Of a stretch of 64,000 bases of DNA, positions 25,698 to 35,800 are shown piece by piece; position 1 is the stretch's first letter; each line of letters opens with the position of its first letter. The notes beneath the pieces were generated by a model. The model saw only the letters and a program-made list of their open reading frames with translations. It had not been told where the DNA came from and made no database searches. The translations under genes were made by a program, and so were the position numbers. The DNA is taken from NCBI GenBank assembly GCA_948695535.1, contig CAPRTS010000004.1:1-64000 (forward strand). Reading direction: 5' to 3'. Source of the stretch: an uncultured Eubacteriales bacterium. Lineage in GTDB: Bacteria > Bacillota > Clostridia > Christensenellales > UBA1242.

Positions 25698-27968
25698 ATG
25701 GAAATTATCAGAAAGACTCCGGGCAAGATTTACTATAAAAGTAACACCAGTATTGTGATTAAATTGTTGGCGTTCTTAGCGGTAATCTTGGTGCTGTTAG
25801 TCTTGGGAGTCTGTATCTTTGTGATTTTCGGCCTTGGCAGTACTAAGAATTTATTTTTGCATGATTCACAAACTTTTTATTACGCCGTGAATAAAGATGC
25901 GAAAACCGCTATTTTTGAAATGTATGTTGGTAAAGACGTAACCGAATACACTGTGCCCAATACGGTTAGTCACAAAGGCAGTACTTATCGCATTACCGAA
26001 ATCAGTGCCCAGGCTTTTACCAATAATCAAAAATTAGTAAAAGTGACCATTGGCGATAACGTGGAACGCATTATGGGGGATACCGACAAAGCAACGGGCG
26101 CGTTCGCGGGGTGTACTAAATTGCAAACTGTTAATCTGGGTAATAATCTGCGCCACATCGATAACTATGCCTTTAAGAATTGCTTGCAGTTGAAAATTTT
26201 GGATTTACCGAGTACGTTACAATTTGTGGGCACGGGGTCGTTCATGAATAATTTGGCTCTGACCCAAATCAAGTTGAACAGCAGTAATACACGCTTGGCG
26301 ACTAACAGTTTTCAATATTGCACAAACTTAACCACTTTGGAATTAAGTGACACGGTAGTGTTGGGAAATGACCAAAAAGAAGCCTTGGCCGATTTGCGTA
26401 ATTTAAGTTCATTCGTTTTGAACACCAACCCTGATTACCAAGTGGCAAATAATTGCTTGCTCAATGCGGCGGGGGATACGGTAGTATTGGGTGGGGTAAG
26501 TACCACGCAGCCAACTTTCGCTGGTATCACTGTGATTGAAGACTGGGCTTTTGGTAATCGTTACGGGGATACGAATATTTATCTGCCGGCGACGCTTACG
26601 ACCGTTGGTGCCTACGCGTTCACTAATAACGAGTCGAACGTTATTTATACCAATGCTGACACTAAACCCGCCGGCTGGCAAACACTATTACCGGTACGTT
26701 GCAACGCCCAAAAAGTGACTTTCTACCGCGGTTATGACGTCGACGATACGGTTACGGCCGACGCGTATGTTTTCACAACCAACCCCAACGACGAGGCACA
26801 CTATCTCTTACAAGATGATGTTTATTACCCGACTTTCGCCGCCTTATTTGGCGAAGCCGATGGCAAACACGAATTTGAAAAGTGGGGCGCAATTACTGCT
26901 GACGGTAAGTGTTATGCGCAATATTATAATGGTAATGTGGCTACTGATTTCACGGCGTTAAATGACGCCATCACCGAAGCCGACGGCTACTTGAACGACA
27001 AGAATAAACGTTTGGAATATACTTTAACATTTTGGGAAGATTTTAAGTCAGTGTACGGAGTGGCAAAGGGTGTTGCTGGTAAGAGCAGCGCCTTAGATTA
27101 TGAAGTAAAAAATGCCACTGCTAATTTGCAAAAATGTTTAACAAAAATTGCTCAACCTGATGATACGATTAAGGTTAACACTACTGATTGGCGTGTGGGG
27201 TTGCAAGATTTAATGGCGGTAGTGGAAGTTGTTATAAATAACCCCAGTGATTTTATTGATGACCCAGATGTTTGGGCTAACATCAAATCAGTATATAATG
27301 ACGAGGCTAAAAAATGTTTGGAAGATGAAGAGTGTAGTAACACCAAAGGTATTTCGGCTTGGCGAGTACTGCGTGGGCACTATGAAGAATTAAGAGTAGA
27401 TATTGCCAATTCTGATGCTCCATTAAACAAGTTAATTGACGAATGTGCTACCTTAAATGCTGACGACTATACTGTCGAAAGTTGGGAAAAACTGCAAAAC
27501 GCGTTGACGCAGGCACGTAGTATTACGCAATATAACATGTCGGTTACGCAAGTTCGCTTGGACTTACAAAATGCCAAAGATAATTTGGTAGAAAATAACT
27601 TGGCCAGTTATGAGCAAATGGTCGAGTTAGTGGCGTGGCTGTCGCTATGCGGTGATCTGCCGGCCGGTGATTATGCACAAAACAGTTATGATAAAATGTT
27701 GATCGCTTGGCGCGGTGCCAAAGCTCGTTTCGTTAATGGTACAACTGATACCGTTAAAGAAGTAGATACTGATCTTAAACTTCTGCAAAGTTGTTACAAC
27801 ACGTTGGAAATAGTGGACAAAAAACCAAATACGACGGCCGGCAATGCAGTTACCAGCAGTTTGGTTCCGTACTTCATTGTGGCCTTGGTGCTGTTTACGG
27901 TAGCAATAATTATTCAAGCCGTGGCGTCGTCGTTGAAGAAAAGTCAAAGGTCGAAAAATCGCGAATAA
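25698..27968 (+). CDS. membrane-anchored BspA-type leucine-rich-repeat protein
   Basis: A 756-residue protein with a transmembrane helix at about residues 22-48 and a second near the C-terminus (SLVPYFIVALVLFTVAIIIQAV) followed by the basic tail KKSQRSKNRE. The extracellular part begins with LRR_5/BspA repeats to about residue 330 (ITEISAQAFTNNQKLVKVTI, IDNYAFKNCLQLKILDLP). It continues with helical FIVAR-like modules (YTVESWEKLQNALTQA). This domain order suits an adhesin or peptidoglycan/glycan-binding protein displayed between two membrane anchors. ATG 25698 is chosen because AAGGGG lies 7 nt upstream; a GTG at 25692 is too close to it. Confidence 0.8.
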   Translation: MEIIRKTPGKIYYKSNTSIVIKLLAFLAVILVLLVLGVCIFVIFGLGSTKNLFLHDSQTFYYAVNKDAKTAIFEMYVGKDVTEYTVPNTVSHKGSTYRITEISAQAFTNNQKLVKVTIGDNVERIMGDTDKATGAFAGCTKLQTVNLGNNLRHIDNYAFKNCLQLKILDLPSTLQFVGTGSFMNNLALTQIKLNSSNTRLATNSFQYCTNLTTLELSDTVVLGNDQKEALADLRNLSSFVLNTNPDYQVANNCLLNAAGDTVVLGGVSTTQPTFAGITVIEDWAFGNRYGDTNIYLPATLTTVGAYAFTNNESNVIYTNADTKPAGWQTLLPVRCNAQKVTFYRGYDVDDTVTADAYVFTTNPNDEAHYLLQDDVYYPTFAALFGEADGKHEFEKWGAITADGKCYAQYYNGNVATDFTALNDAITEADGYLNDKNKRLEYTLTFWEDFKSVYGVAKGVAGKSSALDYEVKNATANLQKCLTKIAQPDDTIKVNTTDWRVGLQDLMAVVEVVINNPSDFIDDPDVWANIKSVYNDEAKKCLEDEECSNTKGISAWRVLRGHYEELRVDIANSDAPLNKLIDECATLNADDYTVESWEKLQNALTQARSITQYNMSVTQVRLDLQNAKDNLVENNLASYEQMVELVAWLSLCGDLPAGDYAQNSYDKMLIAWRGAKARFVNGTTDTVKEVDTDLKLLQSCYNTLEIVDKKPNTTAGNAVTSSLVPYFIVALVLFTVAIIIQAVASSLKKSQRSKNRE

Positions 27969-27972
27969 GGTG

Positions 27973-28001
27973 TTGACATCGCGTGGGCGGTGAATTATAA
28001 T
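27973..28001 (+). promoter_or_regulatory. strong promoter of the S10-spc ribosomal operon
   Basis: TTGACA at 27973-27978, 17 bp, TATAAT at 27996-28001: a perfect consensus. Expected +1 is about 28008, giving a leader of about 94 nt before rpsJ with a small imperfect hairpin (CGTTTGGC / GCCTAACG, 28012-28029). This operon has a normal leader and SD, unlike many single genes here. Confidence 0.85.
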
Positions 28002-28101
28002 ATTAAATCTGCGTTTGGCAAGCCTAACGTATGGTCGAAAAAAGAAACACACGGCCACAGTAGGAAACCCAAATATATAGAAATTTTTTAAGGAGAATAA
28101 T

Positions 28102-28416
28102 ATGGCAGAAAAAAAACAAAAAATTCGCGTACGGTTATCGGGCTTTGACTACCAAGCGGTTGATGCTGCTTGTGCGCGAGTCCGCGAACTGACTGAACGC
28201 AACGGGGGTAAGGTTGTTGGCCCAATCCCGATGCCAACCGAACGCGAAGTGGTGACGGTTATTCGCAGTCCGCATAAGGACAAGGACAGTCGTGAGCAAT
28301 TTGAATCCCGCACCCACAAACGGTTGATTGATATTTGCAACCCAAATCAAAAAGTCGTAGAAGCGTTAACGCGCTTGGAAATGCCGGCTGGTGTCGACAT
28401 TCAAGTGAAGTTGTAA
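28102..28416 (+). CDS. rpsJ: 30S ribosomal protein S10
   Basis: A 104-residue S10 of the 30S head, also NusE in antitermination complexes. Family marks are IRVRLSGFDYQ, VGPIPMPTER, DSREQFESRTHKRLIDI and the final AGVDIQVKL. AAGGAG lies 6 nt before the ATG. First gene of a 24-gene cluster that runs to map. Confidence 0.98.
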   Translation: MAEKKQKIRVRLSGFDYQAVDAACARVRELTERNGGKVVGPIPMPTEREVVTVIRSPHKDKDSREQFESRTHKRLIDICNPNQKVVEALTRLEMPAGVDIQVKL

Positions 28417-28426
28417 GGTGACGAAC

Positions 28427-29077
28427 ATGAACAAATACATTGTAGGGAAAAAAATTGGTATGACGCAATTGTTCGACGCCACCGGTAAAGTAATTCCGGT
28501 TACAGTGGTGGAAGCTGAACCGAACTACGTCACTCAAATTAAAACTAAACAAACCGATGGTTACGACGCGGTACAGATTGGTGCGTTTGAACAAAAAAAG
28601 AACTTAACAACTAAACCCGAAGCAGGACAATTTAAGAAAGCGGGTATTACTCCTAAAAAAGAATTGCATGAATTTACCACTACCACGCCCGAAGCGTATC
28701 AATTGGGGCAAGAAATTAAATGTGATGTTTTTGCGGAGGGTGATGTCGTTGATGTTACCGCGAACACCAAGGGTCACGGAACGGCGGGTGCTATTCAACG
28801 TTGGAACAATGCTCGTGGTCGCATGAGTCATGGTGGTGGCCCAGTGCATCGTGCTCAAGGTTCGATGGGCGGTCGCACTTTCCCTGGTCGCGTTTGGAAA
28901 AACAAACACATGGCCGGTCATTACGGTAATGAAAAGGTTACAATCAAGAATTTACATGTAGTAAAAGTCGATACCGCGAAAAATTGCTTGTTAATTAAGG
29001 GTAGTATCCCAGGCCCCAGCGGTCGTACGGTAATTGTTCGTGAAGCCAAGAGTGTGGCAATGCGAGGTAACAAATGA
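28427..29077 (+). CDS. rplC: 50S ribosomal protein L3
   Basis: A 216-residue L3, an early assembly protein near the peptidyl-transferase centre. Marks are IVGKKIGMTQLFD at the start, the loop SHGGGPVHRAQGSMG and PGRVWKNKHMAGHYG. The ATG at 28427 has AAGGTG 7 nt upstream, which sets it over an in-frame GTG at 28418. It ends in an ATGA overlap with rplD. Confidence 0.98.
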   Translation: MNKYIVGKKIGMTQLFDATGKVIPVTVVEAEPNYVTQIKTKQTDGYDAVQIGAFEQKKNLTTKPEAGQFKKAGITPKKELHEFTTTTPEAYQLGQEIKCDVFAEGDVVDVTANTKGHGTAGAIQRWNNARGRMSHGGGPVHRAQGSMGGRTFPGRVWKNKHMAGHYGNEKVTIKNLHVVKVDTAKNCLLIKGSIPGPSGRTVIVREAKSVAMRGNK

Positions 29078-29703
29078 AAGTTAGTGTAATTGATAAAACT
29101 GGTAAAGCAATCGAAGAGTTGGAAGTCAGCAAGGCTGTTTTCGGCGCGGAACGCAACGAAATTTTAATCCACGAAGTGGCCGTAGCCTTAAACAATAATC
29201 AACGTCAAGGTACAAAATCAACATTAACCATGTCGGAAGTTCGTGGTCATAAAAAGAAACCTTACCGTCAAAAAGGCACGGGTAATGCTCGTCAAGGTAC
29301 GACCAAGGGCCCGCAATTTACGGGCGGTGGTGTTGTCTTTGCGATGAAACCGCGTGATTTCAGTACTAAAATTAACCAAAAGAAAAAGACAGGCGCTTTT
29401 GTTTCGGCTTTGTCGGGCAAATTAGCGGATAAAGAATTATTGGTTATTAAGGACTTGAAATTGAAAGAAGGTAAAACCAAACTGGTCGCTAACTTGTTAG
29501 AAAAATTGAAATTGACTGACAAGTCGGTAATGTTTGTTAACCCGTACAACGAAGAATTTATTCGGGCTGTTCAAAATATACCCACCGCAAAGGTTACTAC
29601 CGGTGAACAATTATCCGTTTTGGATATTGTTAACAACCGTATGTTAGTGTTGTCGGTTGATGCGGTTAAAGCGATTGAAAAACAATACGGAGGTGCCAAA
29701 TGA
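29074..29703 (+). CDS. rplD: 50S ribosomal protein L4
   Basis: A 209-residue L4 that lines the nascent-peptide exit tunnel. The extended loop KKKPYRQKGTGNARQGT and the helical C-terminal domain ending in DIVNNRMLVLSVDAV are typical. The start overlaps the rplC stop, with GAGGT 7 nt before. In some bacteria L4 autoregulates this operon; no L4-binding leader is obvious here. Confidence 0.98.
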   Translation: MKVSVIDKTGKAIEELEVSKAVFGAERNEILIHEVAVALNNNQRQGTKSTLTMSEVRGHKKKPYRQKGTGNARQGTTKGPQFTGGGVVFAMKPRDFSTKINQKKKTGAFVSALSGKLADKELLVIKDLKLKEGKTKLVANLLEKLKLTDKSVMFVNPYNEEFIRAVQNIPTAKVTTGEQLSVLDIVNNRMLVLSVDAVKAIEKQYGGAK

Positions 29704-29990
29704 TCGCTCAAGATATTATTATTCGTCCGTTAGTCAGTGAAAAGAGCGTTAGCACGATTAAGACCAAAAAGTATGGCTTTGTGGTTCACGTTGACGCTGA
29801 CAAAACGCAAATCAAAAATGCTATTGAAACCATTTTTGGGGTAAAAGTCGCTAAGGTTACCACGTTAAATTACCAAGGTAAAATGAAACGCCAAGGTAAA
29901 CACGAAGGTCGTCAAGCAGCGTGGAAGAAAGCCTATATACAATTAACGAAGGAGAGCAAACCAATCGAGTTCTTCGAGAGTTTGCAGTAA
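29700..29990 (+). CDS. rplW: 50S ribosomal protein L23
   Basis: A 96-residue L23 at the exit-tunnel rim, docking site for SRP and trigger factor. It has IIIRPLVSEKS, KYGFVVHVDADKTQIK, FGVKVAKVTTLN and GRQAAWKKAYIQL. The ATG overlaps the rplD stop and GGAGGTG lies 5 nt upstream. Confidence 0.98.
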   Translation: MIAQDIIIRPLVSEKSVSTIKTKKYGFVVHVDADKTQIKNAIETIFGVKVAKVTTLNYQGKMKRQGKHEGRQAAWKKAYIQLTKESKPIEFFESLQ

Positions 29991-30002
29991 GGAGTGTGAA
30001 GT

Positions 30003-30839
30003 ATGGGTATTAAGAGATTTAATGCAAGAAGTGCGGGTTCGCGATTTAAGACCGTTTCGACTTTTGAAGAAATTACCGATAAGAGTAAAAAACCCGAAAG
30101 AAGTTTGTTGGCTACTAAGAAAAAAACTGGTGGTCGTAACGTGTACGGTCGTATTACCACGCGCCACATCGGTGGTGGGAATCGTCAGCATTACCGTATT
30201 ATCGATTTCAAACGTGATAAGCGTATGGTACCAGCGGTGGTCAACGCAATTGAATACGACCCAAACCGTACTGCTAATATTGCTTTATTGCACTACGTTG
30301 ATGGTGAAAAACGTTACATTATCGCACCACTGGATTTGAAGAAAGGCGACAAAATTATTGCTGGTGATAACGTTGAAATCAAGATTGGTAACGCGATGCC
30401 GTTAAAAAATGTACCGGTTGGCTCAATGGTACACAACATTGAAATGCAACCAGGAGCAGGGGCGAAAATTGCTCGTTCAGCCGGTATGTATGCCACTTTG
30501 GCGGGACGCGATAATGGTTATGCAATTTTGAAGATGCCTTCGGGTGAAACTCGTCGTGTACCAGAAAATTGCTATGCTACTATTGGTCGTATTGGTAACT
30601 TAGATCACGAATTGGTGTCTTTGGGTAAGGCCGGTCGTAAACGCCACATGGGTGTTCGTCCTACCGTTCGTGGTGTGGTAATGAACCCATGTGATCACCC
30701 GCATGGTGGTGGTGAAGGTAAGTCGCCGGTTGGTTTTGCTTCGCCGGTTACGCCGTGGGGCAAGAAGACCTTGGGCTACAAGACCAGAAAACAAAACAAG
30801 CCGTCTAATCGCTTTATTGTAAGTAGGAGGGGCAAATAA
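30003..30839 (+). CDS. rplB: 50S ribosomal protein L2
   Basis: A 278-residue L2, required for subunit association and the peptidyl-transferase region. Marks are [37 protein letters not shown] and the conserved [13 protein letters not shown] loop with the His implicated in activity. Length is normal. AAGGAG precedes the ATG. The stop shares one base with the rpsS ATG. Confidence 0.98.
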   Translation: MGIKRFNARSAGSRFKTVSTFEEITDKSKKPERSLLATKKKTGGRNVYGRITTRHIGGGNRQHYRIIDFKRDKRMVPAVVNAIEYDPNRTANIALLHYVDGEKRYIIAPLDLKKGDKIIAGDNVEIKIGNAMPLKNVPVGSMVHNIEMQPGAGAKIARSAGMYATLAGRDNGYAILKMPSGETRRVPENCYATIGRIGNLDHELVSLGKAGRKRHMGVRPTVRGVVMNPCDHPHGGGEGKSPVGFASPVTPWGKKTLGYKTRKQNKPSNRFIVSRRGK

Positions 30840-31132
30840 TGAGTAGAAGTATTAAAAAGGGACCTTACGTCAACCAAAAATTGGTGCGCCGTATTGAAGA
30901 AATGAACGCCGACCAAAGCAAAAAGAAAGTTTTGAAAACTTGGTGCCGTGCTTGCGCAATTCTGCCGTCGTTCGTTGGCCACACGATTTCCGTACACAAT
31001 GGTCGTAAACACATTCCTGTTTATATAAAATCGGAAATGGTTGGACATAAGTTGGGTGAATTTGCCCCAACACGTACTTTTAAGGCACACGGTGGCGTCA
31101 AAGCCATTGCTGCTAAGGGTAAAAAAGGTTAA
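30839..31132 (+). CDS. rpsS: 30S ribosomal protein S19
   Basis: A 97-residue S19 of the 30S head contacting the A-site finger. It has [37 protein letters not shown] and [21 protein letters not shown] lies upstream in rplB and the ATG overlaps its stop. Confidence 0.98.
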   Translation: MSRSIKKGPYVNQKLVRRIEEMNADQSKKKVLKTWCRACAILPSFVGHTISVHNGRKHIPVYIKSEMVGHKLGEFAPTRTFKAHGGVKAIAAKGKKG

Positions 31133-31143
31133 AAGGTGAAATT

Positions 31144-31848
31144 ATGAGCAGAGGATTAAAAGAAAGAACAGCCAGAAGACAAGAAAACCGCGACCGTCGT
31201 CCGTATGCGATTGCCCGCTATATCCGTATCCCCAGTTCTAAGGTTAAATTTGTTTTGGACTTAATTCGTGGCAAACGTTACGAAGATGCGGTGGTATTAT
31301 TAAAAAACTTAAACAAATCGTCCAGTCCAGTTGTGTTAAAAGTTTTGAACAGTGCAGCCGCCAATGCGGAAAATAATCTGTCAATGGCGAAAGAAAATTT
31401 GTACGTTGCGGAATGTTATGCGACAGCGGCTCCAACGATGAAACGAATGATGCCGCGGGCACGCGGTCGCGCGGATCGTATCTTGAAACGGGCTTGCCAC
31501 ATAACCGTTCGCTTAGACGAAATTAAAGTTGGTAACGTTAAAAAAGATGCTAAATCCGCAACTAAACAAGTTGCTACCAAGGCGGCAGCAACTAATGCGA
31601 CTACAACTGCTAAAAAAGAAACTGTAAAAAAAGAGGTAAAGCCAGTGGCAAATAAAGCAATTCCAACTACGAAAGCGGAAAAACCTTTAACGGAGCAACC
31701 GAACACGGTTAAGCCTTTGGGTACTAAGGCGGTAGCTACGCCCAAAAAACCAGCAACGGTTAAAACGGCTGCGACAGTAAAAACGACAACCGCTACTAAG
31801 GCTTCGGCCACAGCCAAAAAGCCCGCGGCTAAGAAGGAGGCTAAATAA
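31144..31848 (+). CDS. rplV: 50S ribosomal protein L22 with a long Lys/Ala-rich C-terminal extension
   Basis: A 234-residue protein, about twice the usual L22 (110-115). Residues ~18-128 are the L22 fold (YIRIPSSKVKFVLDLIRGKRY through PRARGRADRILKRACHITV), whose beta-hairpin reaches into the exit tunnel. From about residue 129 to the end is a repetitive tail of Lys, Ala, Thr and Pro (KKPATVKTAATVKTT), resembling histone H1 tails. The tail is in frame, starts after a complete domain and ends next to the rpsC SD, so it is not an obvious sequencing artefact. Function of the tail is unknown; binding rRNA or DNA is a guess. Confidence 0.95.
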   Translation: MSRGLKERTARRQENRDRRPYAIARYIRIPSSKVKFVLDLIRGKRYEDAVVLLKNLNKSSSPVVLKVLNSAAANAENNLSMAKENLYVAECYATAAPTMKRMMPRARGRADRILKRACHITVRLDEIKVGNVKKDAKSATKQVATKAAATNATTTAKKETVKKEVKPVANKAIPTTKAEKPLTEQPNTVKPLGTKAVATPKKPATVKTAATVKTTTATKASATAKKPAAKKEAK

Positions 31849-32720
31849 TGGGACAAAAAGTAAATCCTAACGGATTGCGTACTGGTATCAATAAGGATTG
31901 GCGTGCTACCTGGGTTGCACCAAAAAAAGATATTGCGACTTATATTTTAGAGGACCACAAAATTCGTAAATTATTGGACGAAGAATACGGTACGAAAGCC
32001 GGTTTGAATAATTGCAGTATCGCCAAAGTGGTAATTGAACGTAAAAATTCGTCAGTAATGGTGAATATCTATACTGCTCAACCGGGTATGTTAATTGGTC
32101 AAAAAGGTGCCAATATTCAAGTTATAAATAAAAAAATACAAAAGATTGTTGGGCCTAAAACCTTAGAAGTTAATGTTAAGGAAATTAAAAACCCGGACAT
32201 TGATGCTGATTTAGTCGCACAATCGGTGGCCAGCCAATTGGAACGTCGTGTTGCTTGGCGTCGTACGATGAAAATGGCAATTCAAAAAGCCATGAAAAGT
32301 GGCGTAACGGGAATTAAAATTATGCTTTCAGGTCGTTTGGACGGTGCGGATATTGCTCGTTCGGAACACTACCAACAAGGCGTTTTACCTTTACATACTT
32401 TGCGTAGTGATATTGATTATGGTTTTGCCGAAGCGCACACAACTTTTGGGGTAATTGGAGTGAAGTGTTGGGTATGCAATGGCCAAATTAAAGGAAAACG
32501 CGTGCGTACTGGTGAAGTAACGCGGGCGATGAAAGACCGTCCGAACTTTGATCGTAACCACAAATTCAATGGTTACGGTAAAGGGGCAGGTTACACAACT
32601 CGTAAATACGAAGGTGGCGAGAAAAAAGATTTAAATCCTATGAAAAATTCGGGTGGCTATTCTAAATCTTTCACTCCGAAATTAGTGCAAAAGGAGGTAA
32701 CTGACAATGTTAATGCCTAA
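31848..32720 (+). CDS. rpsC: 30S ribosomal protein S3 with a C-terminal extension
   Basis: A 290-residue S3 (usual 210-220), part of the mRNA entry helicase. The N-terminus [14 protein letters not shown], the KH-domain loop [14 protein letters not shown] and the C-domain [11 protein letters not shown] are standard. An extra ~70 residues rich in Gly, Tyr, Lys and Asn follow the usual end ([19 protein letters not shown]). The rplP SD and ATG sit inside the last codons, giving a 14-bp overlap. Confidence 0.96.
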   Translation: MGQKVNPNGLRTGINKDWRATWVAPKKDIATYILEDHKIRKLLDEEYGTKAGLNNCSIAKVVIERKNSSVMVNIYTAQPGMLIGQKGANIQVINKKIQKIVGPKTLEVNVKEIKNPDIDADLVAQSVASQLERRVAWRRTMKMAIQKAMKSGVTGIKIMLSGRLDGADIARSEHYQQGVLPLHTLRSDIDYGFAEAHTTFGVIGVKCWVCNGQIKGKRVRTGEVTRAMKDRPNFDRNHKFNGYGKGAGYTTRKYEGGEKKDLNPMKNSGGYSKSFTPKLVQKEVTDNVNA

Positions 32721-33162
32721 AAGAGTTAAAAGACGTAAATTGCACCGCGGGCGTATGCGCGGTAAGGCAACGCGTGGTAACAAGTTGACTTACGGTGACA
32801 TTGGTTTAGTGGCCACCGAACCGGGTTGGATCACTTCTAACCAAATTGAAGCTGCACGTGTGGCGATGACACGTTTCACTAAGCGTGGTGGTAAAGTTTA
32901 CATTAACATTTTCCCGCACAAATCGGTAACCAAAAAACCTGCCAATACTCGTATGGGTAGTGGTAAAGGTAACCCCGAATTTTGGGTAGCGGTGGTAAAA
33001 CCCGGACGTTTATTGTACGAAATTAAAGGTATCAAGGAAGAAGATGCACGGGAGGCGTTACGTTTGGCAATGCACAAATTGTCGGTTAAAACAAAAATTG
33101 TAACGCGGGCAATGCAAGAAGCTGAAGTCGTCGCCAATAAAGGGGAGGTAGCAAATGGATAA
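32707..33162 (+). CDS. rplP: 50S ribosomal protein L16
   Basis: A 151-residue L16 at the A-tRNA elbow. The start [19 protein letters not shown] is the standard N-terminus, so ATG 32707 is kept. [20 protein letters not shown] is the conserved loop. AAGGAGG sits in the end of rpsC. It overlaps rpmC by 8 bp. Confidence 0.98.
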   Translation: MLMPKRVKRRKLHRGRMRGKATRGNKLTYGDIGLVATEPGWITSNQIEAARVAMTRFTKRGGKVYINIFPHKSVTKKPANTRMGSGKGNPEFWVAVVKPGRLLYEIKGIKEEDAREALRLAMHKLSVKTKIVTRAMQEAEVVANKGEVANG

Positions 33163-33349
33163 GGCAAAAATGTATCACGATATGACGGACGCAGAACTGA
33201 ACGCTACGTACCAGTCTAAAAAACAGGAATTGTTTAACTTGCGTTTCCAACATTCGATTGGACAATTAAAAAACCCGAAACAATTGGAAATGGTAAAAAA
33301 AGATATCGCCAGAATTTTGACGGTACAAAAATTAAGGGAGGCTAAATAA
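33155..33349 (+). CDS. rpmC: 50S ribosomal protein L29
   Basis: A 64-residue helical hairpin protein beside L23 at the tunnel exit. It has the L29 pattern [22 protein letters not shown], then [28 protein letters not shown] is upstream inside rplP. One-base overlap with rpsQ. Confidence 0.97.
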   Translation: MDKAKMYHDMTDAELNATYQSKKQELFNLRFQHSIGQLKNPKQLEMVKKDIARILTVQKLREAK

Positions 33350-33687
33350 TGGCGCAAGCAGTCAGCACAGCAACCAAAACCAAAAAACCCGCGGTAAAGA
33401 AAACTTCAATTACCCGCGCGGCGCAGAAGAAGGACACACGTAACAGCCGTAAGGTAATGCGTGGGATAGTTACTTCTAATAAAATGCAAAAGACGGGTGT
33501 CGTTGAAATTACCAGGAAAGTGCCACACCCCATCTATAAAAAAGTCGTAACCAAAACAACGAAGTTCAAATTCCACGACGAAAATAACGAATGCTCGGTG
33601 GGTGATACTGTGGAAATTATGGAAACCAGACCTTTGTCCAAAGACAAATATTTCCGTTTGGTTCGCATCGTTGAGAAGGTTAAGTAA
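33349..33687 (+). CDS. rpsQ: 30S ribosomal protein S17 with a basic N-terminal extension
   Basis: A 112-residue S17 (usual 80-90). The S17 core starts near residue 33 ([21 protein letters not shown]) and keeps [19 protein letters not shown] and [14 protein letters not shown]. The first ~32 residues are Lys/Thr/Ala-rich, like the tails on L22 and L30. The GGAGG 7 nt before the ATG at 33349 shows that the extended start is the intended one. Confidence 0.96.
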   Translation: MAQAVSTATKTKKPAVKKTSITRAAQKKDTRNSRKVMRGIVTSNKMQKTGVVEITRKVPHPIYKKVVTKTTKFKFHDENNECSVGDTVEIMETRPLSKDKYFRLVRIVEKVK

Positions 33688-33699
33688 GGGGAGGAGATT

Positions 33700-34068
33700 A
33701 TGATTCAACAAGAAACTATCTTAAATTGTGCGGATAATACGGGGGCTAAGACCTTGCACGCTTTCCACAATGTTGGTGGCTCTTGGCGTCGTTCTACCGG
33801 AATTGGCGATACAATTATTGCTTCAGTACGCGGCTGTGCTACCGACGGTCAAGTTAAGGCAGGGGATGTGGTTAAATGCGTTATCGTACGTACAGTGGCT
33901 CCAACGCAACGTCCCGACGGTACGGTAATCCGTTTTGACGACAATGCCGCGGTAATTATTGATAAAGATGGTAACCCGAAGGGTACCCGTATTTTTGGCC
34001 CAGTAGCGCGTGAACTGCGCGAAAAAGGTTACATGAAAATTGTATCCTTAGCGCCGGAGGTGTTATAA
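33700..34068 (+). CDS. rplN: 50S ribosomal protein L14
   Basis: A 122-residue L14 at the subunit interface, binding site of the silencing factor Rsf[31 protein letters not shown] and [24 protein letters not shown] are canonical. GGGGAGG precedes the ATG; it shares one base with rplX. Confidence 0.98.
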   Translation: MIQQETILNCADNTGAKTLHAFHNVGGSWRRSTGIGDTIIASVRGCATDGQVKAGDVVKCVIVRTVAPTQRPDGTVIRFDDNAAVIIDKDGNPKGTRIFGPVARELREKGYMKIVSLAPEVL

Positions 34069-34577
34069 TGAATGAAATAAAAAACGTAAATGTACGTGTT
34101 GGTGATGAAGTTGTAGTTATTGCGGGTACGTATAAGGGTAAAAAAGGTAAAGTTTTGTCGGTTAATCCGGCAGATAATACTTGCGTAGTCAAAGATGTTA
34201 ATATTATTAGTAAACACAAAAAGATGCGCAAACAAGGTGAAAAGTCGGAAATCAAAAAAATGGAAGGCGACATCAACATTTCTAATGTGCAGATTGTTTG
34301 CGGTAAATGTGGTAAAGCGACACGTGTTGGTCACCAAGTTGATAATGGGGTCAAGCATCGTGTTTGCAAAAAATGCGGTAATGTTTTGGATAAGAAATAC
34401 GTAAAACCGAAGACCAAGGCGGAAGAAAAGGCCGAAGCAACGACAGAAGAAAAGGTAGCAGCCAAGAAACCATTGCAACGCCGTGAAGTTAAACACGTGG
34501 CTGAATCTACTATTAAGAAACCCGCCAGTGCAAAAACTGCGGCTACCGCTAAGCCAAACGAAAAGGGAGGAAAGTAA
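34068..34577 (+). CDS. rplX: 50S ribosomal protein L24 with zinc site and Lys/Ala-rich tail
   Basis: A 169-residue L24 (usual 100-110). The KOW domain RVGDEVVVIAGTYKGKKGKVL is at the N-terminus. IVCGKCG...HRVCKKCG gives the four-cysteine zinc form of L24. After about residue 112 comes an extra ~55-residue Lys/Ala/Glu/Thr-rich tail. GGAGGTG lies 6 nt upstream of the ATG. Confidence 0.96.
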   Translation: MNEIKNVNVRVGDEVVVIAGTYKGKKGKVLSVNPADNTCVVKDVNIISKHKKMRKQGEKSEIKKMEGDINISNVQIVCGKCGKATRVGHQVDNGVKHRVCKKCGNVLDKKYVKPKTKAEEKAEATTEEKVAAKKPLQRREVKHVAESTIKKPASAKTAATAKPNEKGGK

Positions 34578-34580
34578 TAA

Positions 34581-35165
34581 ATGGCAGAAACAAAGCAAAC
34601 GAAAGCGGCAACGAAGCAATATTTTAACCGCGTTCACGAAAAATATGTCACCGAGATCTTGCCCAAATTAACCAAAAAGTACGGCAACGTAAATGCTGTA
34701 CCTAAATTAGAAAAAATTGTGGTTAACACCCGTTTGGGTGATGTTAAGGATAACAGCAAATCGGTTGTAACAGCAGTCGATGAACTAGCTACGATTACTG
34801 GACAAAAACCCGTGGTTACTTTGGCAAAAAAGAGTATTTCGAATTTCAAGGTTCGTGAAGGTCAAAAAATTGGTGCAAAAGTAACTTTGCGTGGTAAAAT
34901 TATGTACGAGTTTTTTGATAAAATTATGTCGATCGCTTTACCGCGCGTCCGTGATTTTTCGGGTTTGTCGCGTAAGAGCTTTGACCAGTTTGGTAATTAT
35001 ACTTTTGGCTTCAAAGAACAATTAGTTTTCCCGGAAATTTCTTACGAAAAAATCGAGAAAGTTCGTGGTATGGACATTACCATTGTAACTACTGCCAAGA
35101 ACAAAGCGGATAGTTTAGAACTTTTAACCGAATTGGGTTTCCCATTCAAAAAGGAGATTAAATAA
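34581..35165 (+). CDS. rplE: 50S ribosomal protein L5
   Basis: A 194-residue L5 binding 5S rRNA in the central protuberance. After a short Lys/Thr-rich start it has [52 protein letters not shown] and [25 protein letters not shown] precedes the ATG. The stop abuts the rpsN ATG. Confidence 0.98.
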   Translation: MAETKQTKAATKQYFNRVHEKYVTEILPKLTKKYGNVNAVPKLEKIVVNTRLGDVKDNSKSVVTAVDELATITGQKPVVTLAKKSISNFKVREGQKIGAKVTLRGKIMYEFFDKIMSIALPRVRDFSGLSRKSFDQFGNYTFGFKEQLVFPEISYEKIEKVRGMDITIVTTAKNKADSLELLTELGFPFKKEIK

Positions 35166-35366
35166 ATGGCAAGAGTGGCATTAAAACAAAAACAAGCACG
35201 AGGCGGGCGTTTGAACGGTAAACCTTGTAAGGTGCGCAGTTATACGCGTTGCAGTATATGCGGTCGTCCGCACGCTGTTTTGAAAAAATACGGTATTTGC
35301 CGTGTTTGTTTTAGAGAAAAAGTCGCAAATGGTGAAATTCCTGGTTTCACTAAATCGAGTTGGTAA
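35166..35366 (+). CDS. rpsN: 30S ribosomal protein S14, zinc-binding type Z
   Basis: A 66-residue S14 with the four-Cys zinc site CSIC (29, 32) and CRVC (45, 48), followed by [18 protein letters not shown]. The short C+ type is usual in Bacillota spc operons. AAGGAG precedes the ATG, which directly follows the rplE stop. Confidence 0.97.
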   Translation: MARVALKQKQARGGRLNGKPCKVRSYTRCSICGRPHAVLKKYGICRVCFREKVANGEIPGFTKSSW

Positions 35367-35382
35367 GAGGAGGAGAAGAAAA

Positions 35383-35790
35383 ATGGCAAATGTAGTAACA
35401 ACTGATCCAATTGCTGATATGTTAACGCGTATTCGTAACGCAATTCGTGCCCGTCACGAAAGCGTTTTGGTTCCCGTTGCTAAAATCAAATTGGAGATCG
35501 CCAAAGTTTTGAAAAAGGAAGGTTACATTGAAGATGTTAAAACTGTCAATGACAGTGGCAAAAAAATGTTGAAAATTATTTTCAAAATGGAAAATGGTGA
35601 ACAAAAAGTTATTCAGGGCTTACGTCGTATTTCAACTCCGGGGTTGCGAGTTTATGCGGGAGTTGACGAATTACCGCGAGTTTTGTCTGGTTTGGGTATT
35701 GCGTTAATTTCGACTTCAAAGGGAATTATGACCGACAAACAAGCACGTGAAAAGAACTTAGGCGGGGAAGTACTCGCTTGGGTATGGTAA
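35383..35790 (+). CDS. rpsH: 30S ribosomal protein S8
   Basis: A 135-residue S8, a central-domain 16S rRNA binder. [22 protein letters not shown] at the start and the C-terminal [26 protein letters not shown] are diagnostic. The ATG at 35383 has AGAGGAGGAG upstream; a longer in-frame version beginning inside rpsN is not credible. Confidence 0.98.
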   Translation: MANVVTTDPIADMLTRIRNAIRARHESVLVPVAKIKLEIAKVLKKEGYIEDVKTVNDSGKKMLKIIFKMENGEQKVIQGLRRISTPGLRVYAGVDELPRVLSGLGIALISTSKGIMTDKQAREKNLGGEVLAWVW

Positions 35791-35800
35791 GGAGGTTAAG

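Noticed and set aside
28012..28029. Riboswitch or L4-type leader in the rpsJ leader
   Set aside because: Only one short hairpin with a mismatch is visible in the 94-nt leader; no conserved riboswitch or attenuator pattern recognised.
31416..31856. Minus-strand hydrophobic ORF opposite the L22 tail (also 37326-37778 opposite the L30 tail)
   Set aside because: These are antisense of Lys/Ala-rich coding sequence, which reads as Leu/Val/Ala/Phe on the other strand and mimics membrane proteins. No SD or promoter.
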